Assembly (NCBI RefSeq): GCF_014699135.1 | Contig: NZ_JACOFT010000002.1 | Location: forward strand, 558,001 to 622,000 | DNA length: 64,000 nt | Direction of reading: 5' to 3' | DNA from: Cognatundibacterium aquatile | Lineage (GTDB): Bacteria; Pseudomonadota; Gammaproteobacteria; Burkholderiales; Burkholderiaceae_D | In this document: in pieces, positions 27,769 to 37,966 of the stretch | How the letters are laid out: each line of letters starts with the position of its first letter | Numbering within the stretch: the stretch's first letter is position 1 | The notes under the pieces: generated by a model | The model's database searches: none | The model's input: the letters and a program-made list of their open reading frames with translations, nothing else | Told to the model about the DNA's origin: nothing | Translations under genes and position numbers: made by a program

Positions 27769-28587
27769 ATGCTTTCCGTTGGCAGCAGCGAGTTAATCGC
27801 GCTCATTACGTCGTTCATCTGGCCTCTTACAAGAATTCTGGGGATGATTGCTATCACCCCTCCTTTTGGCAATAACACTGTTCCTGTACAAATTAAGATT
27901 GCACTGGGAGTCATGATTGCCCTCATTGTCGCGCCAACGATTCCTGTGCACCCTGACGTCGATCCAGTCTCACTGACGGGGATGGTGATCCTTGCTCAAC
28001 AACTTGTTATCGGTTTAGGCATGGGGTTTGTTATACGCATCGTTTTTGCAGCTGTCGAAATGGCTGGTGAGGTATCAGGTTTAACAATGGGCCTGGGTTT
28101 CGCCACTTTTTTTGATCCCTTGAGTCAGGGACGCTCTTCTGCCATTGCGCAATTTCTGGTGTTGCTGACAACCTTAATCTTCCTGACATCGAATGCGCAT
28201 CTTGCACTGCTCAGCGCGTTGATTGAGAGCTTCAAAACGATACCCATCTCGACAACGCTACAAAGCGGATTCAATGTCCATAAACTGGTTATTTGGGGCG
28301 AGCAGATTTTTATCACCGGACTCAGACTAGCGTTGCCAATTGTTGCGGCACTACTCGTCATTAACGTTGCTCTTGGAATACTGACCCGCGCTGCGCCTCA
28401 GCTCAATTTATTTGGTATCGGTTTTCCAATTACGATCGGTGTTGGTTTCCTGATGGTGGGTTTGATATTGCCTTACCTACTACTACCGATTGAAAATTTA
28501 TTTCAACAAGGTTTGGAAACAATACAATCCTTAGGGGCGCCAACCGCAACTTCAACGCAACAATTAAAACCTCCCTCCAGTAAATAA
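27769..28587 (+). CDS. fliR: Flagellar type III export gate protein FliR
   Basis: A 272-residue multi-helix gate protein. Family segments ITPPFGNNTVPVQIKIALGV and GEVSGLTMGLGFATFFDP are present. The ATG at 27769 is chosen over a TTG at 27739 that would overlap fliQ; the family usually has ~260 residues. A polar Thr/Pro/Gln-rich tail follows the last helix. Last gene of the flagellar run; no flhB/flhA follows, so those must lie elsewhere. Confidence 0.94.
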   Translation: MLSVGSSELIALITSFIWPLTRILGMIAITPPFGNNTVPVQIKIALGVMIALIVAPTIPVHPDVDPVSLTGMVILAQQLVIGLGMGFVIRIVFAAVEMAGEVSGLTMGLGFATFFDPLSQGRSSAIAQFLVLLTTLIFLTSNAHLALLSALIESFKTIPISTTLQSGFNVHKLVIWGEQIFITGLRLALPIVAALLVINVALGILTRAAPQLNLFGIGFPITIGVGFLMVGLILPYLLLPIENLFQQGLETIQSLGAPTATSTQQLKPPSSK

Positions 28588-28588
28588 T

Positions 28589-30133
28589 GTGACGGATAAA
28601 CCAATGCCTGACTACTTAACACTTTTTTCCTCAAAACAAATCAGGGAACTGGAAACGTCAGGAAAAAAACAGCGTCCCGGGACATCGTTAATGCAAAAAG
28701 CTGGCGAAGCCGCCGCCAATTTTGTGATGTCATTACTGGGACAAGTCTGCGCGCCGATTCTGGTTGTGGCGGGACCAGGGAATAATGGTGGCGATGCTTG
28801 TGAAACTGCCGCCAATTTATCCTCACATGGGTACGACGTCAGCATTTTACTTTGCGCAAACTCTGAAAAATACTCACCTGATGCGCTGTTTTGCTTCGAG
28901 CACGCTGTCGCCAACGGTGCACGAGTTATTTCACCAAAAGATTTTCAAGCAATACTGGAACCGCATTGGCATCTGATCATTGATGGACTATTCGGTATCG
29001 GCCTGACACGGGAAATCACTGGTGTCTGCGCCGATATCGTCGCCAAGCTAAACTCCATATCGAGTGAAAAAAATATTCCCATATTAGCCCTCGATATTCC
29101 CAGCGGACTCGATGCAGATACCGGAGTTGTACTCGGTGAACACAATATTGCGATACGGGCAAACTATACGCTGACGTTTATAGGAAACAAACCGGGATTA
29201 CATACCGCCGACGGTAAAGACTACGCGGGCAAAGTAACCGTTGCTGATTTAGATATCCCAGAATATCTCTACCCGATAAGCACCTGTCTTTTGAATTGTC
29301 CTGAAAGTTTCGAATTCTCTGTGCCTGACCGCAAACAGAATAGCCATAAAGGAAGTTACGGCGAAGTCGTCATTATCGGGGGAGCGAACGGCATGACTGG
29401 AGCCGGAATACTCGCTGCACGCAGTGCACTATTTTCAGGCGCGGGCAAAGTTTTTATCGGATTCATCCATTCAGCGATAACTTACGACTCATCCTACCCA
29501 GAAATCATGTGCAGGAACGCGAAAGACATTCAGTATGCAACGGGAGTTATTGTTGCTGGCCCTGGCATGGGAATCTGTCAAACCGCCAAAGACATTCTGC
29601 ATTCAATATTAGATTCAAATGCGCCATTGGTGCTTGATGCAGATGCACTTAATTTAATCGCATCGGACGTAGCGCTTCAAATCAAACTCAGCAACAGAAC
29701 GACGGCAACGATTCTGACACCACATCCACTGGAAGCGGCACGGCTGCTCGGGGTGACCGCAAAAGAAATTCAAAGCAACCGCTTATCTACAGCAAATCAA
29801 TTATCCGCTAAGTTCAATGCGGTCGTGATATTGAAAGGTGCTGGTAGTATTATTGGACTCCCTGACGGTTCTTTGCGCATCAATACAAGTGGCAATCCGG
29901 GGTTAGCGACAGGTGGCACTGGCGATGTTCTGGCGGGTCTCTGCGGCGCTTTGTTAGCGCAAGGATTCGATTGTTTTCATGCAGCGCAACTGGCAACATG
30001 GGTACACGGCAATGCCGCCGACATTCTGGTTAGCAAAGGAGTCGGACCTTTAGGTATATGCGCGAGTGAATTACCGGTCGAAATCAGAGCGGGTCTCAAC
30101 TCACTGGTAAATTCACACCGTAACCAGGTATAA
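28589..30133 (+). CDS. nnr: Bifunctional NAD(P)H-hydrate epimerase / ADP-dependent NAD(P)H-hydrate dehydratase
   Basis: Repairs damaged (hydrated) NADH and NADPH. The N-terminal YjeF epimerase domain (about 1-220) carries GPGNNGGDAC and LDIPSGLDADTG. The C-terminal ribokinase-like dehydratase domain (about 240-510) carries ILTPHPLEAARLL, then NPGLATGGTGDVLAGL. 514 residues, as for the fused YjeF. The start may be GTG 28589 or ATG 28604; neither has a convincing SD. Begins one base after the fliR stop and ends three bases before convergent cysE. Confidence 0.93.
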   Translation: MTDKPMPDYLTLFSSKQIRELETSGKKQRPGTSLMQKAGEAAANFVMSLLGQVCAPILVVAGPGNNGGDACETAANLSSHGYDVSILLCANSEKYSPDALFCFEHAVANGARVISPKDFQAILEPHWHLIIDGLFGIGLTREITGVCADIVAKLNSISSEKNIPILALDIPSGLDADTGVVLGEHNIAIRANYTLTFIGNKPGLHTADGKDYAGKVTVADLDIPEYLYPISTCLLNCPESFEFSVPDRKQNSHKGSYGEVVIIGGANGMTGAGILAARSALFSGAGKVFIGFIHSAITYDSSYPEIMCRNAKDIQYATGVIVAGPGMGICQTAKDILHSILDSNAPLVLDADALNLIASDVALQIKLSNRTTATILTPHPLEAARLLGVTAKEIQSNRLSTANQLSAKFNAVVILKGAGSIIGLPDGSLRINTSGNPGLATGGTGDVLAGLCGALLAQGFDCFHAAQLATWVHGNAADILVSKGVGPLGICASELPVEIRAGLNSLVNSHRNQV

Positions 30134-30136
30134 AAT

Positions 30137-30877
30137 TTACTCAACCAGACTATTTATTTGTTCTGGATTTAATTTTTCTGTCGCCTGCTCGCAAACAATC
30201 CCTGCACAAGAAATCGCGGCGGTTAATTTTTCAATTTGCTCTTGCTGCGATACCGCGTGATCAATCAACTTATGCAATACCTTTGAGACAGGATCATCAC
30301 TACTCTGCGTAACACCATACGCTGAAAACAGACTGTCACCGACTTGGTCAGTCGCACTGGGTTCTTTTTTGACGATATGCGCAGGGTTACCAACTGCAGT
30401 TGCACCAGCGGGAACCGGTTTCAGCACAACAGAGTTAGAACCAATTTTTGCGCCAGCACCTATCGTAAAGCTCCCTAACACCTTAGCACCAGCACCAACA
30501 ATAACACCAGGCTCAAGAGTAGGATGCCGCTTTGCTCCGCGCGATAAGGATGTTCCACCTAAAGTCACACCTTGATAAATCGTGCAGTCATCACCTATCT
30601 CTGCGGTTTCGCCGATCACAACACCAAACCCATGATCGATAAATACTCTGCGGCCGATTGTTGAACCAGGATGGATTTCGATACCGGTAATTACGCGGGC
30701 GATATATGAAATAAAACGCCCCAACCACTTCAGACCATGAGTCCAGCACCATTTTGCCCAACGGTGCATCACGATAGCCTGAAAACCCGGATAGCAAGTC
30801 ATTACCTCCCACGCATTCCGGGCGGCCGGATCTTTCTTAATAATGCTGGCAATATCTTCACGAAAATGGCTGAACAT
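30137..30877 (-). CDS. cysE: Serine O-acetyltransferase
   Basis: Acetylates serine with acetyl-CoA, the first step of cysteine synthesis. About 246 residues; hexapeptide beta-helix with IEIHPGSTIGRRVFIDHGFGVVIGE, then YQGVTLGGTSL and KRHPTL, which hold the catalytic His/Asp region. The catalytic core is the short type lacking most of the enteric N-terminal domain, and there is a ~65-residue C-terminal extension with a coiled-coil-like helix. The start is ATG 30877; a TTG four codons upstream is possible and no SD is visible. Confidence 0.92.
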   Translation of the reverse strand: MFSHFREDIASIIKKDPAARNAWEVMTCYPGFQAIVMHRWAKWCWTHGLKWLGRFISYIARVITGIEIHPGSTIGRRVFIDHGFGVVIGETAEIGDDCTIYQGVTLGGTSLSRGAKRHPTLEPGVIVGAGAKVLGSFTIGAGAKIGSNSVVLKPVPAGATAVGNPAHIVKKEPSATDQVGDSLFSAYGVTQSSDDPVSKVLHKLIDHAVSQQEQIEKLTAAISCAGIVCEQATEKLNPEQINSLVE

Positions 30878-30922
30878 GTGGGAGTGCAATAAATAGACGG
30901 ACTAGGATAGTAGCTTATTCAG

Positions 30923-30944
30923 AAAAAGTGCGCCGAAGCGCACT
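30923..30944 (-). terminator. Rho-independent terminator after rlmB
   Basis: On the minus strand AGTGCGC-TTCG-GCGCACT forms a 7-bp stem with a UUCG tetraloop, followed directly by a T-run. It lies 28 bases past the rlmB stop, separating rnr-rlmB from cysE. Confidence 0.88.
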
Positions 30945-30972
30945 GAAATAGCATTAAAGATCAATTTTGGTT

Positions 30973-31716
30973 TTAAACAGCTTTAATTAAGCGTTGACGT
31001 CTCGCCTCGTACAAACAAACACCTGAAGCCACTGAAACATTCAAGCTTTCAACCGAACCAAACATGGGTACGCTAACCAGAACGTCGCAGGTTTCTCTGG
31101 TCAGCCTGCGCATCCCCTCACCTTCAGAGCCCATCACCAGCGCACTGCCACCCGTAAAATTCACGTCATAAATGGTTTGATCGACATCATCAGATGTCCC
31201 CACCAGCAAAATATCGCGCTCTTTCAACTCTCTCAATGTGCGTGCAAGGTTGGTAACAGTGATATAGGGCACAGTTTCAGCAGCACCACTGGCAACTTTT
31301 GCTGCAGTCGCATTCAATCCTACGGCCCGGTCTTTTGGTGCGATAACGGCATGCGCACCAACACCATCGGCAACGCGCAAACAGGCACCAAGATTATGCG
31401 GATCAGTAATTCCGTCCAGTACCAATAACAATGGCGGGCCATCAATCGCATCCAATAACTCATCAAGATTGCGAGCCAGAGATAACTCTCCTGCTTTTGC
31501 GACGACACCTTGATGGCGACGGGTACCAACGATGTTCGATAAGCGCTGATCATCTGCAGGAATAACCCGGATACCTGCAGATTTTGCTGCATGCAACAAC
31601 TCCTGCATACGCCGGTCGCTACGCCCGGAATCAACATAAATCTCTTCCACCGACGACGCTTCGTGACGAATACGGGAAGTCACCGCGTGGAAACCAAAAA
31701 TCATTTTACTTTTCAT
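30973..31716 (-). CDS. rlmB: 23S rRNA (guanosine-2'-O-)-methyltransferase RlmB (SpoU family)
   Basis: Methylates G2251 of 23S rRNA using SAM. A 247-residue protein with an N-terminal SpoU substrate-binding domain and the SPOUT knot signature: [17 protein letters not shown], then [14 protein letters not shown] and [16 protein letters not shown]. Lies directly downstream of rnr (20-base gap), the usual proteobacterial pairing. Confidence 0.95.
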   Translation of the reverse strand: MKSKMIFGFHAVTSRIRHEASSVEEIYVDSGRSDRRMQELLHAAKSAGIRVIPADDQRLSNIVGTRRHQGVVAKAGELSLARNLDELLDAIDGPPLLLVLDGITDPHNLGACLRVADGVGAHAVIAPKDRAVGLNATAAKVASGAAETVPYITVTNLARTLRELKERDILLVGTSDDVDQTIYDVNFTGGSALVMGSEGEGMRRLTRETCDVLVSVPMFGSVESLNVSVASGVCLYEARRQRLIKAV

Positions 31717-31736
31717 ATTGCTCTTTACTAATTAAC

Positions 31737-34214
31737 TTAACGTCTTCTTTTTGCAGTTTTTCCTGCCGGTTTACCATTCGATGGCAATTTATTTTTTCCG
31801 ACTACAGGAGATTTTTTGGATGATTTAGAAGGACGACCGCCTGAAGATGCGCGTTCCAATTCCACATACTCAGTGGTTGATCCTCGTCTTGCCCCTGAAA
31901 CCGTTTTACCCGCAGATGCAGAAAGTGATGGGGAATTTCTTTTTGACTTATCTGATCCTGAGCCACGATTAGCAACCGTACTACCGACAACATTTTGAAC
32001 CAGGCTCAAGTCAATTTTACGTGCATCAAGATCTACGCGACTAACCTGCACTTTTACCTTATCGGTCAGTTGGTAACGCTTTCCGGTACGTTCACCGCGC
32101 AGCTCATGTCTGGCTTCATCAAACTGAAAGTAATCAGCGCCAAGCTCGGTGATATGAACCAGGCCCTCAATAAAAATATCGTCTAACTGAACAAAAATAC
32201 CGAACTGCGTAACCCCGGTAATCGTGCCCGTGAATTCTTCGCCCAGCTTATTTTTTATAAAGTAGCACTTCAACCATGCTTCAACATCTCTGGATGCTTC
32301 ATCAGCGCGACGTTCATTTGCAGAACAATGAGTTCCCAAAGCGTCCCAGATGGTGAGATCTTTCTCGGGCTTCTTTTTACCCGCTGCTTTATCCGCAACC
32401 TGCTGCTTACGCGCAGCATTAGAAATTGTCGTATTTAACAAGCTCAGATTGATGCCTTTGGGCTCATAAACCTTTCCTTGCAAAACCGCTTTGATCGCTC
32501 TGTGCGTCAGCAAATCAGGGTAACGTCGGATCGGGCTGGTGAAATGCGCATAAGCCTCATAGGACAAACCAAAGTGACCTATGTTGTCTGGGCTATAGAC
32601 TGCTTGCTGCATAGAGCGCAGTAGCATGGTCTGCAACAACTGCGCGTCAGGTCGTCCTTTTACCTTTTCCATCAGCGCAGCATAATCAGACGCCGACGGG
32701 CTGTCTCCACCGCCAAGAAATAAGCCGACTTGTTTCAGAAAATTTCTGACTTGCGTTAACTTCTCTTTAGTCGGGCCGGCATGAATCCGGTACGTGCCCG
32801 CATGCTTGTAGGTTTCGAGTAAATTCGCAGCACATACATTGGCAGCCAACATACATTCTTCGATCAACTTATGCGCGTCATTTCTTGTGCGTGGAACGAT
32901 TCGTTCTATCTTACCCGCGGCATTACAGATAATGTACGTTTCCGTGGTTTCAAAATCAATCGCGCCGCGCGCTTGACGGGCTTTCAATAATGACTGAAAC
33001 ACTGCGTATAAATTGCTCAGGTGTGGCACCAGCAACATGCGCTTGGCAGCGGCCGTTCCTTTCGTATTTCCGAGAATCTCAGCCACCTCAGTGTACGTAA
33101 AACGCGCTGCCGAATGAATTACTGCAGGATAAAACTGATAAGCCTTAATATCGCCATCTTGTGTTATCACCATATCGCAAACCAACGTCAATCGATCTAC
33201 CTCTGGATTCAGTGAACACAGACCGTTAGACAGTTTTTCCGGCAACATGGGAATAACACGACGTGGAAAATAAACGGACGTACTACGCAACAACGCATCC
33301 TCATCCAATGCGTCATTCGGCGTCACATAGTGGCTGACGTCAGCAATAGCGACAATCAGGCGATGTCCATTGCTACGCCCTATCTTTACGGGTTCACAGT
33401 AAACCGCATCATCAAAATCACGCGCATCTTCACCATCAATCGTGACCAACGGAATATCACGCAAATCTACCCTGCTTTCCAGATCCTTAGCCAGCACCTC
33501 AGACGGTAATTTGGACGCCATTTTTTTTGCTGCATCCGAAAACTCGTGAGGAACACCAAATTTTCTGACAGCAATTTCTATTTCCATTCCAGGGTCGTCA
33601 ATATCACCCAGAATCTCAACAATTTTACCGACCGCCTGCGCATAGCGAGTCGGCTGCTCAGTCAACTCTATACTGACGACCTGCCCGGCCTTAGCTTTAC
33701 CAGGAGAGCCTGCGAGTAAAATATCCTGGCTATAACGTTTATCTTCCGGTGCGACGATCCAGACACCATTTTCGTTTAATAAACGTCCGATAACATGTGT
33801 ATTTGCACGTTCCAGTATTTCAACAATGCTGCCTTCGAGACGCCCACGTCTGTCGGTTCCTGTAACTCGTGCTGTCACACGATCGCCATGCAGTACCTTC
33901 TGCATTTCCCGTTCAGGCAAAAACAAATCTTCACTGCCGTCCTCAGGAATCAAAAAGCCGTAACCGTCTCGATGGCTGCTGACCTTACCCGAAATAAAAT
34001 TATCCTGATTCGCCAGCACGAAATTTCCAGATTGATCTAATGTAATCTGACCATCGCGTTCCATCGCGTTTAATCGTCGCGTCATACCATCAAGCTCCTC
34101 GGTTTTTACGCCTAACTTCGCTGCAATAGCATTCGCCGTCAGCTTTACTTTAGTTGTACGCAGAACACCTAAAATATCTTCGCGACTCGGAATTGTGTAT
34201 AAATGCTTATTCAA
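31737..34214 (-). CDS. rnr: Ribonuclease R (3'-5' exoribonuclease)
   Basis: An 825-residue processive exoribonuclease that degrades structured RNA. Order: N-terminal winged HTH, two cold-shock domains, RNB catalytic domain (acidic site in DGEDARDFDDAVYCE and YFPRRVIPMLPEKLSNGL), S1 domain (FTGTITGVTQFGIFVQLDD), and a basic, Lys/Ser-rich tail. The start is TTG at 34214 (MNKHLYTIPSRE); an in-frame TAG lies six codons upstream, so no ATG start is available before residue 44. A weak start may limit expression. Divergent from the tRNA-Leu genes. Confidence 0.95.
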   Translation of the reverse strand: MNKHLYTIPSREDILGVLRTTKVKLTANAIAAKLGVKTEELDGMTRRLNAMERDGQITLDQSGNFVLANQDNFISGKVSSHRDGYGFLIPEDGSEDLFLPEREMQKVLHGDRVTARVTGTDRRGRLEGSIVEILERANTHVIGRLLNENGVWIVAPEDKRYSQDILLAGSPGKAKAGQVVSIELTEQPTRYAQAVGKIVEILGDIDDPGMEIEIAVRKFGVPHEFSDAAKKMASKLPSEVLAKDLESRVDLRDIPLVTIDGEDARDFDDAVYCEPVKIGRSNGHRLIVAIADVSHYVTPNDALDEDALLRSTSVYFPRRVIPMLPEKLSNGLCSLNPEVDRLTLVCDMVITQDGDIKAYQFYPAVIHSAARFTYTEVAEILGNTKGTAAAKRMLLVPHLSNLYAVFQSLLKARQARGAIDFETTETYIICNAAGKIERIVPRTRNDAHKLIEECMLAANVCAANLLETYKHAGTYRIHAGPTKEKLTQVRNFLKQVGLFLGGGDSPSASDYAALMEKVKGRPDAQLLQTMLLRSMQQAVYSPDNIGHFGLSYEAYAHFTSPIRRYPDLLTHRAIKAVLQGKVYEPKGINLSLLNTTISNAARKQQVADKAAGKKKPEKDLTIWDALGTHCSANERRADEASRDVEAWLKCYFIKNKLGEEFTGTITGVTQFGIFVQLDDIFIEGLVHITELGADYFQFDEARHELRGERTGKRYQLTDKVKVQVSRVDLDARKIDLSLVQNVVGSTVANRGSGSDKSKRNSPSLSASAGKTVSGARRGSTTEYVELERASSGGRPSKSSKKSPVVGKNKLPSNGKPAGKTAKRRR

Positions 34215-34328
34215 ATGTTGTGAATTTCTCTAAAAGTTAAATCTTGCCCCGAATATACAAGACATCGTTACAGTTTACCGGAGCGCACGTTATTTAGCTA
34301 ACTATTCTAATCTGATCAGGCTCACGTC

Positions 34329-34356
34329 TTGACATAATACCGAAACAATCTATAAT
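34329..34356 (+). promoter_or_regulatory. Sigma-70 promoter of the first tRNA-Leu gene
   Basis: TTGACA at 34329-34334 and TATAAT at 34351-34356 with a 16-base spacer match the consensus exactly. The -10 ends 14 bases before the mature tRNA. Confidence 0.85.
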
Positions 34357-34370
34357 AAGCGCCTTCTGTC

Positions 34371-34455
34371 GCCCACGTGGCGGAATTGGTAGACGCGCAT
34401 GGTTCAGGTCCATGTGCCGCAAGGTGTGGGGGTTCGAGTCCCTCCGTGGGCACCA
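34371..34455 (+). tRNA. leuV: tRNA-Leu (CAG), copy 1
   Basis: 85 nt. Acceptor arms GCCCACG/CGTGGGC pair and a CCA end is encoded. Anticodon stem CATGG/CCATG holds the loop TTCAGGT, giving anticodon CAG, which reads CUG. The long variable arm (GTGCCGCAAGGTGT region) is typical of class II Leu tRNAs, and GGTTCGAGTCC is the T arm. Identical to copy 2. Confidence 0.97.
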
Positions 34456-34463
34456 AATTATTG

Positions 34464-34495
34464 AAAGCCCGTTGATTTTATCAACGGGCTTTTTC
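34464..34495 (+). terminator. Terminator of tRNA-Leu copy 1
   Basis: AGCCCGTTGAT / ATCAACGGGCT 11-bp stem with TTT loop and a T-run, nine bases after the tRNA. Confidence 0.92.
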
Positions 34496-34593
34496 TATTT
34501 CATAATTCCAAAGTTCACTCATCTCGCATCATCTCCCGAAAAAGTAATTCAAATTTTCGACTGAAAGTCGTAGTAAATTAATCCTGATTACTC

Positions 34594-34599
34594 TATAAT
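34594..34599 (+). promoter_or_regulatory. Possible -10 element of tRNA-Leu copy 2
   Basis: TATAAT lies at the same relative position as in copy 1 (14 bases before the mature tRNA after allowing for the identical leader), but no good -35 is seen 16-18 bases upstream. Copy 2 may have a weaker promoter of its own. Confidence 0.5.
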
Positions 34600-34612
34600 T
34601 ACGCCTTCTGTC

Positions 34613-34697
34613 GCCCACGTGGCGGAATTGGTAGACGCGCATGGTTCAGGTCCATGTGCCGCAAGGTGTGGGGGTTCGAGTCCCTCCGTGGGCACCA
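34613..34697 (+). tRNA. leuV: tRNA-Leu (CAG), copy 2
   Basis: 85 nt, identical to copy 1, with the same CAG anticodon, class II variable arm and encoded CCA. It has its own terminator, so the two genes are probably separate transcription units or the second is read only weakly from the first promoter. Confidence 0.97.
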
Positions 34698-34705
34698 AAT
34701 TATTG

Positions 34706-34737
34706 AAAGCCCGTTGATTTTATCAACGGGCTTTTTC
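34706..34737 (+). terminator. Terminator of tRNA-Leu copy 2
   Basis: Same 11-bp stem and T-run as the copy 1 terminator. Confidence 0.92.
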
Positions 34738-34782
34738 TTGCTCAAAATAAATCTTTAAATTAAGCATAGCAATCAACCAAAT

Positions 34783-34816
34783 AAAAAAAACGGGAGTAAA
34801 TAACTCCCGTTTTTTA
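34783..34816 (-). terminator. Bidirectional terminator between tRNA-Leu and the phosphoribosyltransferase gene
   Basis: ACGGGAGT and ACTCCCGT form a stem with a short AAATA loop, flanked by A8 on one side and T6 on the other. It can end the leftward purA operon and also back up the tRNA terminator. Confidence 0.88.
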
Positions 34817-34826
34817 TTTCACATCA

Positions 34827-35369
34827 TTAAGCCGTCTCACCTTTTTTCAGCCAGGCATTTAACTGATGCGGCCTGATACTATCGTACTCTTCAAATGGTT
34901 GATGAATCCATGGATTCGTCGCCAGATAATCAAGATGAAAATCAGGTGCGACAGAAGAACAAGCTTTATACCAGATCACCGCGGACTTAACGTCCGTTAC
35001 CGCTGGAAAATTTTCGCGCAAGTGATGCAGAACACGCTCAAGCGTCACACCGGAATCAACAAGGTCGTCAACAACCAAAACACGGCCTTGCAAAGCTCCC
35101 TTGGTCATAGAAATATATTTACCGATATCCAGAGAACCTTGGACGGTACCAGCATCCTCACGATAAGAACTTGTCGAAAGAATTGCCAAAGGGACATCGA
35201 AAATTCTGGAAAAAATATCGCCGGGCCGCAAACCGCCACGGGCAAGACACAAGACCTGGTCAAACTTCCAGCCTGACTCATGCACTTTAAGCGCCAACTG
35301 CTCAATTGAACGATGGTAAGCATCCCAAGAAACCCACAGATCCTTATCCGTAGAAGCAGGTGTATTCAT
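34827..35369 (-). CDS. Phosphoribosyltransferase (xanthine/hypoxanthine-type, PRTase superfamily)
   Basis: A 180-residue purine-salvage-type PRTase. The PRPP-binding motif RVLVVDDLVDSGVTL is at residues 96-110, and CLARGGLRPGD at 41-51 forms the pyrophosphate loop. Substrate is likely xanthine, guanine or hypoxanthine. The start at 35369 follows AAGGAAA; the longer frame to 35447 overlaps purA and is rejected. Lies 13 bases after purA, consistent with a shared purine role. Confidence 0.85.
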   Translation of the reverse strand: MNTPASTDKDLWVSWDAYHRSIEQLALKVHESGWKFDQVLCLARGGLRPGDIFSRIFDVPLAILSTSSYREDAGTVQGSLDIGKYISMTKGALQGRVLVVDDLVDSGVTLERVLHHLRENFPAVTDVKSAVIWYKACSSVAPDFHLDYLATNPWIHQPFEEYDSIRPHQLNAWLKKGETA

Positions 35370-35382
35370 TTTTATTTTTCCT

Positions 35383-36699
<1,317 letters not shown>

Positions 36700-37851
36700 T
36701 CAACCTACATTTTGAAGAATCCATTGTTCACCATCGAATACGACCACACGATTGCAGTCAAATTCATCTTGTTCATTCTCATGCCCAGGGAGATTTTGAA
36801 TCACCACCTCCCCTTCACTACGTAACGCTGCAATTTTCGACAACAAACCTGCATCACGACTCCAAGGAGCACGGATCGCCCCTTTTCTCTCGGCAACAGG
36901 CATCAGACGTGCCAATTCGCGTAAATCCAAAGAAAAACCCGTTGCAGGCCTGGAGCGCCCAAAAGCCTCACCCACGTGATCGTAACGCCCACCACGCGCA
37001 ACGGCATTAGGCAAACCTGGAACAAACGCACTGAACATAACACCACTGTGATAGTGATAACCCCGCAGGTCTGCCAGATCTATTGTTACCTTGTCGTTAC
37101 CAACCAAATTAGCAAGATACTCAAGCTCAGATAACGCAGACATGACACCACCCAGATTAGGTAGCTCTTTTCTTGCCCTAGTAATGACAGACACATCACC
37201 ATACAAAGTTGGCAAGACCTGCAAAGCACGCCTGACCTCGGGAGAAAAACCTTCACTGACACTTTTTATACTCGGAATATCCTTGGACTCTAACAGAGCA
37301 AACAAAATATTCTCTTGTTGCTTCGCAAGTGGATCTGTTTCGAGTATTGCACGCAACACACCCACGTGACACAAATCCAGGCGCACTTGCTCAATGCCAG
37401 CCAGCCTTAAACAGGCAATCACCAGCTCCTGAATCTCTGCATCCGCCTCGAGTCCTGCATGTCCGTATATTTCAGCACCGATCTGAATCGGTTCACGCGT
37501 TGCATGTAACCCTGATGGCTTAGTGTGCAAGACGTTGCCAGCGTAGCATAGGCGAGTCACCGAACTGCGGTTTAAAAGATGGGCATCAATACGTGCCACC
37601 TGAGTAGTCATGTCTGCACGCACACCCATCGTACGACCAGATATCTGATCAACTAGCTTGAAAGTACGTAGATTCATATCCTGACCTGCACCGGTCAAGA
37701 GTGATTCGATATATTCCAGCAAAGGAGGCATAACTAATTCATAACCATACAAACGGAAATGATCTAGAAAAACACGACGCAAGTCTTCAATCTTGCGGGC
37801 CTCAGAGGGCAAGACGTCAGCGATATTTTCAGGTAAGAGCCAGTTCGGCAT
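36700..37851 (-). CDS. hisZ: ATP phosphoribosyltransferase regulatory subunit HisZ
   Basis: A 383-residue histidyl-tRNA-synthetase-like protein that works with a short HisG in histidine synthesis. [21 protein letters not shown], then [14 protein letters not shown] and [14 protein letters not shown] are HisRS-like. The C-terminal [23 protein letters not shown] is seen, but the anticodon-binding domain of true HisRS is absent. The true HisRS is at 44874-46235. The start is ATG 37851; a TTG three codons upstream is also in frame. The purA-hisZ pairing is usual in Burkholderiales. Confidence 0.95.
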   Translation of the reverse strand: MPNWLLPENIADVLPSEARKIEDLRRVFLDHFRLYGYELVMPPLLEYIESLLTGAGQDMNLRTFKLVDQISGRTMGVRADMTTQVARIDAHLLNRSSVTRLCYAGNVLHTKPSGLHATREPIQIGAEIYGHAGLEADAEIQELVIACLRLAGIEQVRLDLCHVGVLRAILETDPLAKQQENILFALLESKDIPSIKSVSEGFSPEVRRALQVLPTLYGDVSVITRARKELPNLGGVMSALSELEYLANLVGNDKVTIDLADLRGYHYHSGVMFSAFVPGLPNAVARGGRYDHVGEAFGRSRPATGFSLDLRELARLMPVAERKGAIRAPWSRDAGLLSKIAALRSEGEVVIQNLPGHENEQDEFDCNRVVVFDGEQWILQNVG

Positions 37852-37907
37852 GAAAAACAATCAAAAATTAAGAAAACGAGAGAATGAACTTTATTGGGCT
37901 CATCCGG

Positions 37908-37949
37908 CAAACAGCGACCTGCGCCAAAGCTGGCGTAGATCGCTGTTTG
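37908..37949 (-). other. Long hairpin between hflC and hisZ
   Basis: CAAACAGCGA and its complement enclose a second, slightly imperfect arm pair around the loop AAGC, giving about 19 paired positions. No T-run follows in either direction, so it is unlikely to be a simple terminator and may be an mRNA-processing or stabilising element between cistrons. Confidence 0.6.
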
Positions 37950-37966
37950 ATCAAAATATATAAGTA

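Larger units (their letters stand above)
34360..34738 (+). repeat. Two direct copies of a 137-bp tRNA-Leu-terminator unit
   Basis: Positions 34360-34496 and 34602-34738 read the same, offset by 242 bases. Identity begins 11 bases before each tRNA and ends just after each terminator, so the spacer and the -35 region of copy 2 are different. Confidence 0.9.

Noticed and set aside
30134-30136. Missing terminator between convergent nnr and cysE
   Set aside because: Only three bases separate the stops and no hairpin is seen; not enough evidence to claim an unusual mechanism.
36700-37851. A second histidyl-tRNA synthetase
   Set aside because: The HisRS-like protein lacks the anticodon-binding domain and sits next to purA, the HisZ context; the true hisS is at 44874-46235.
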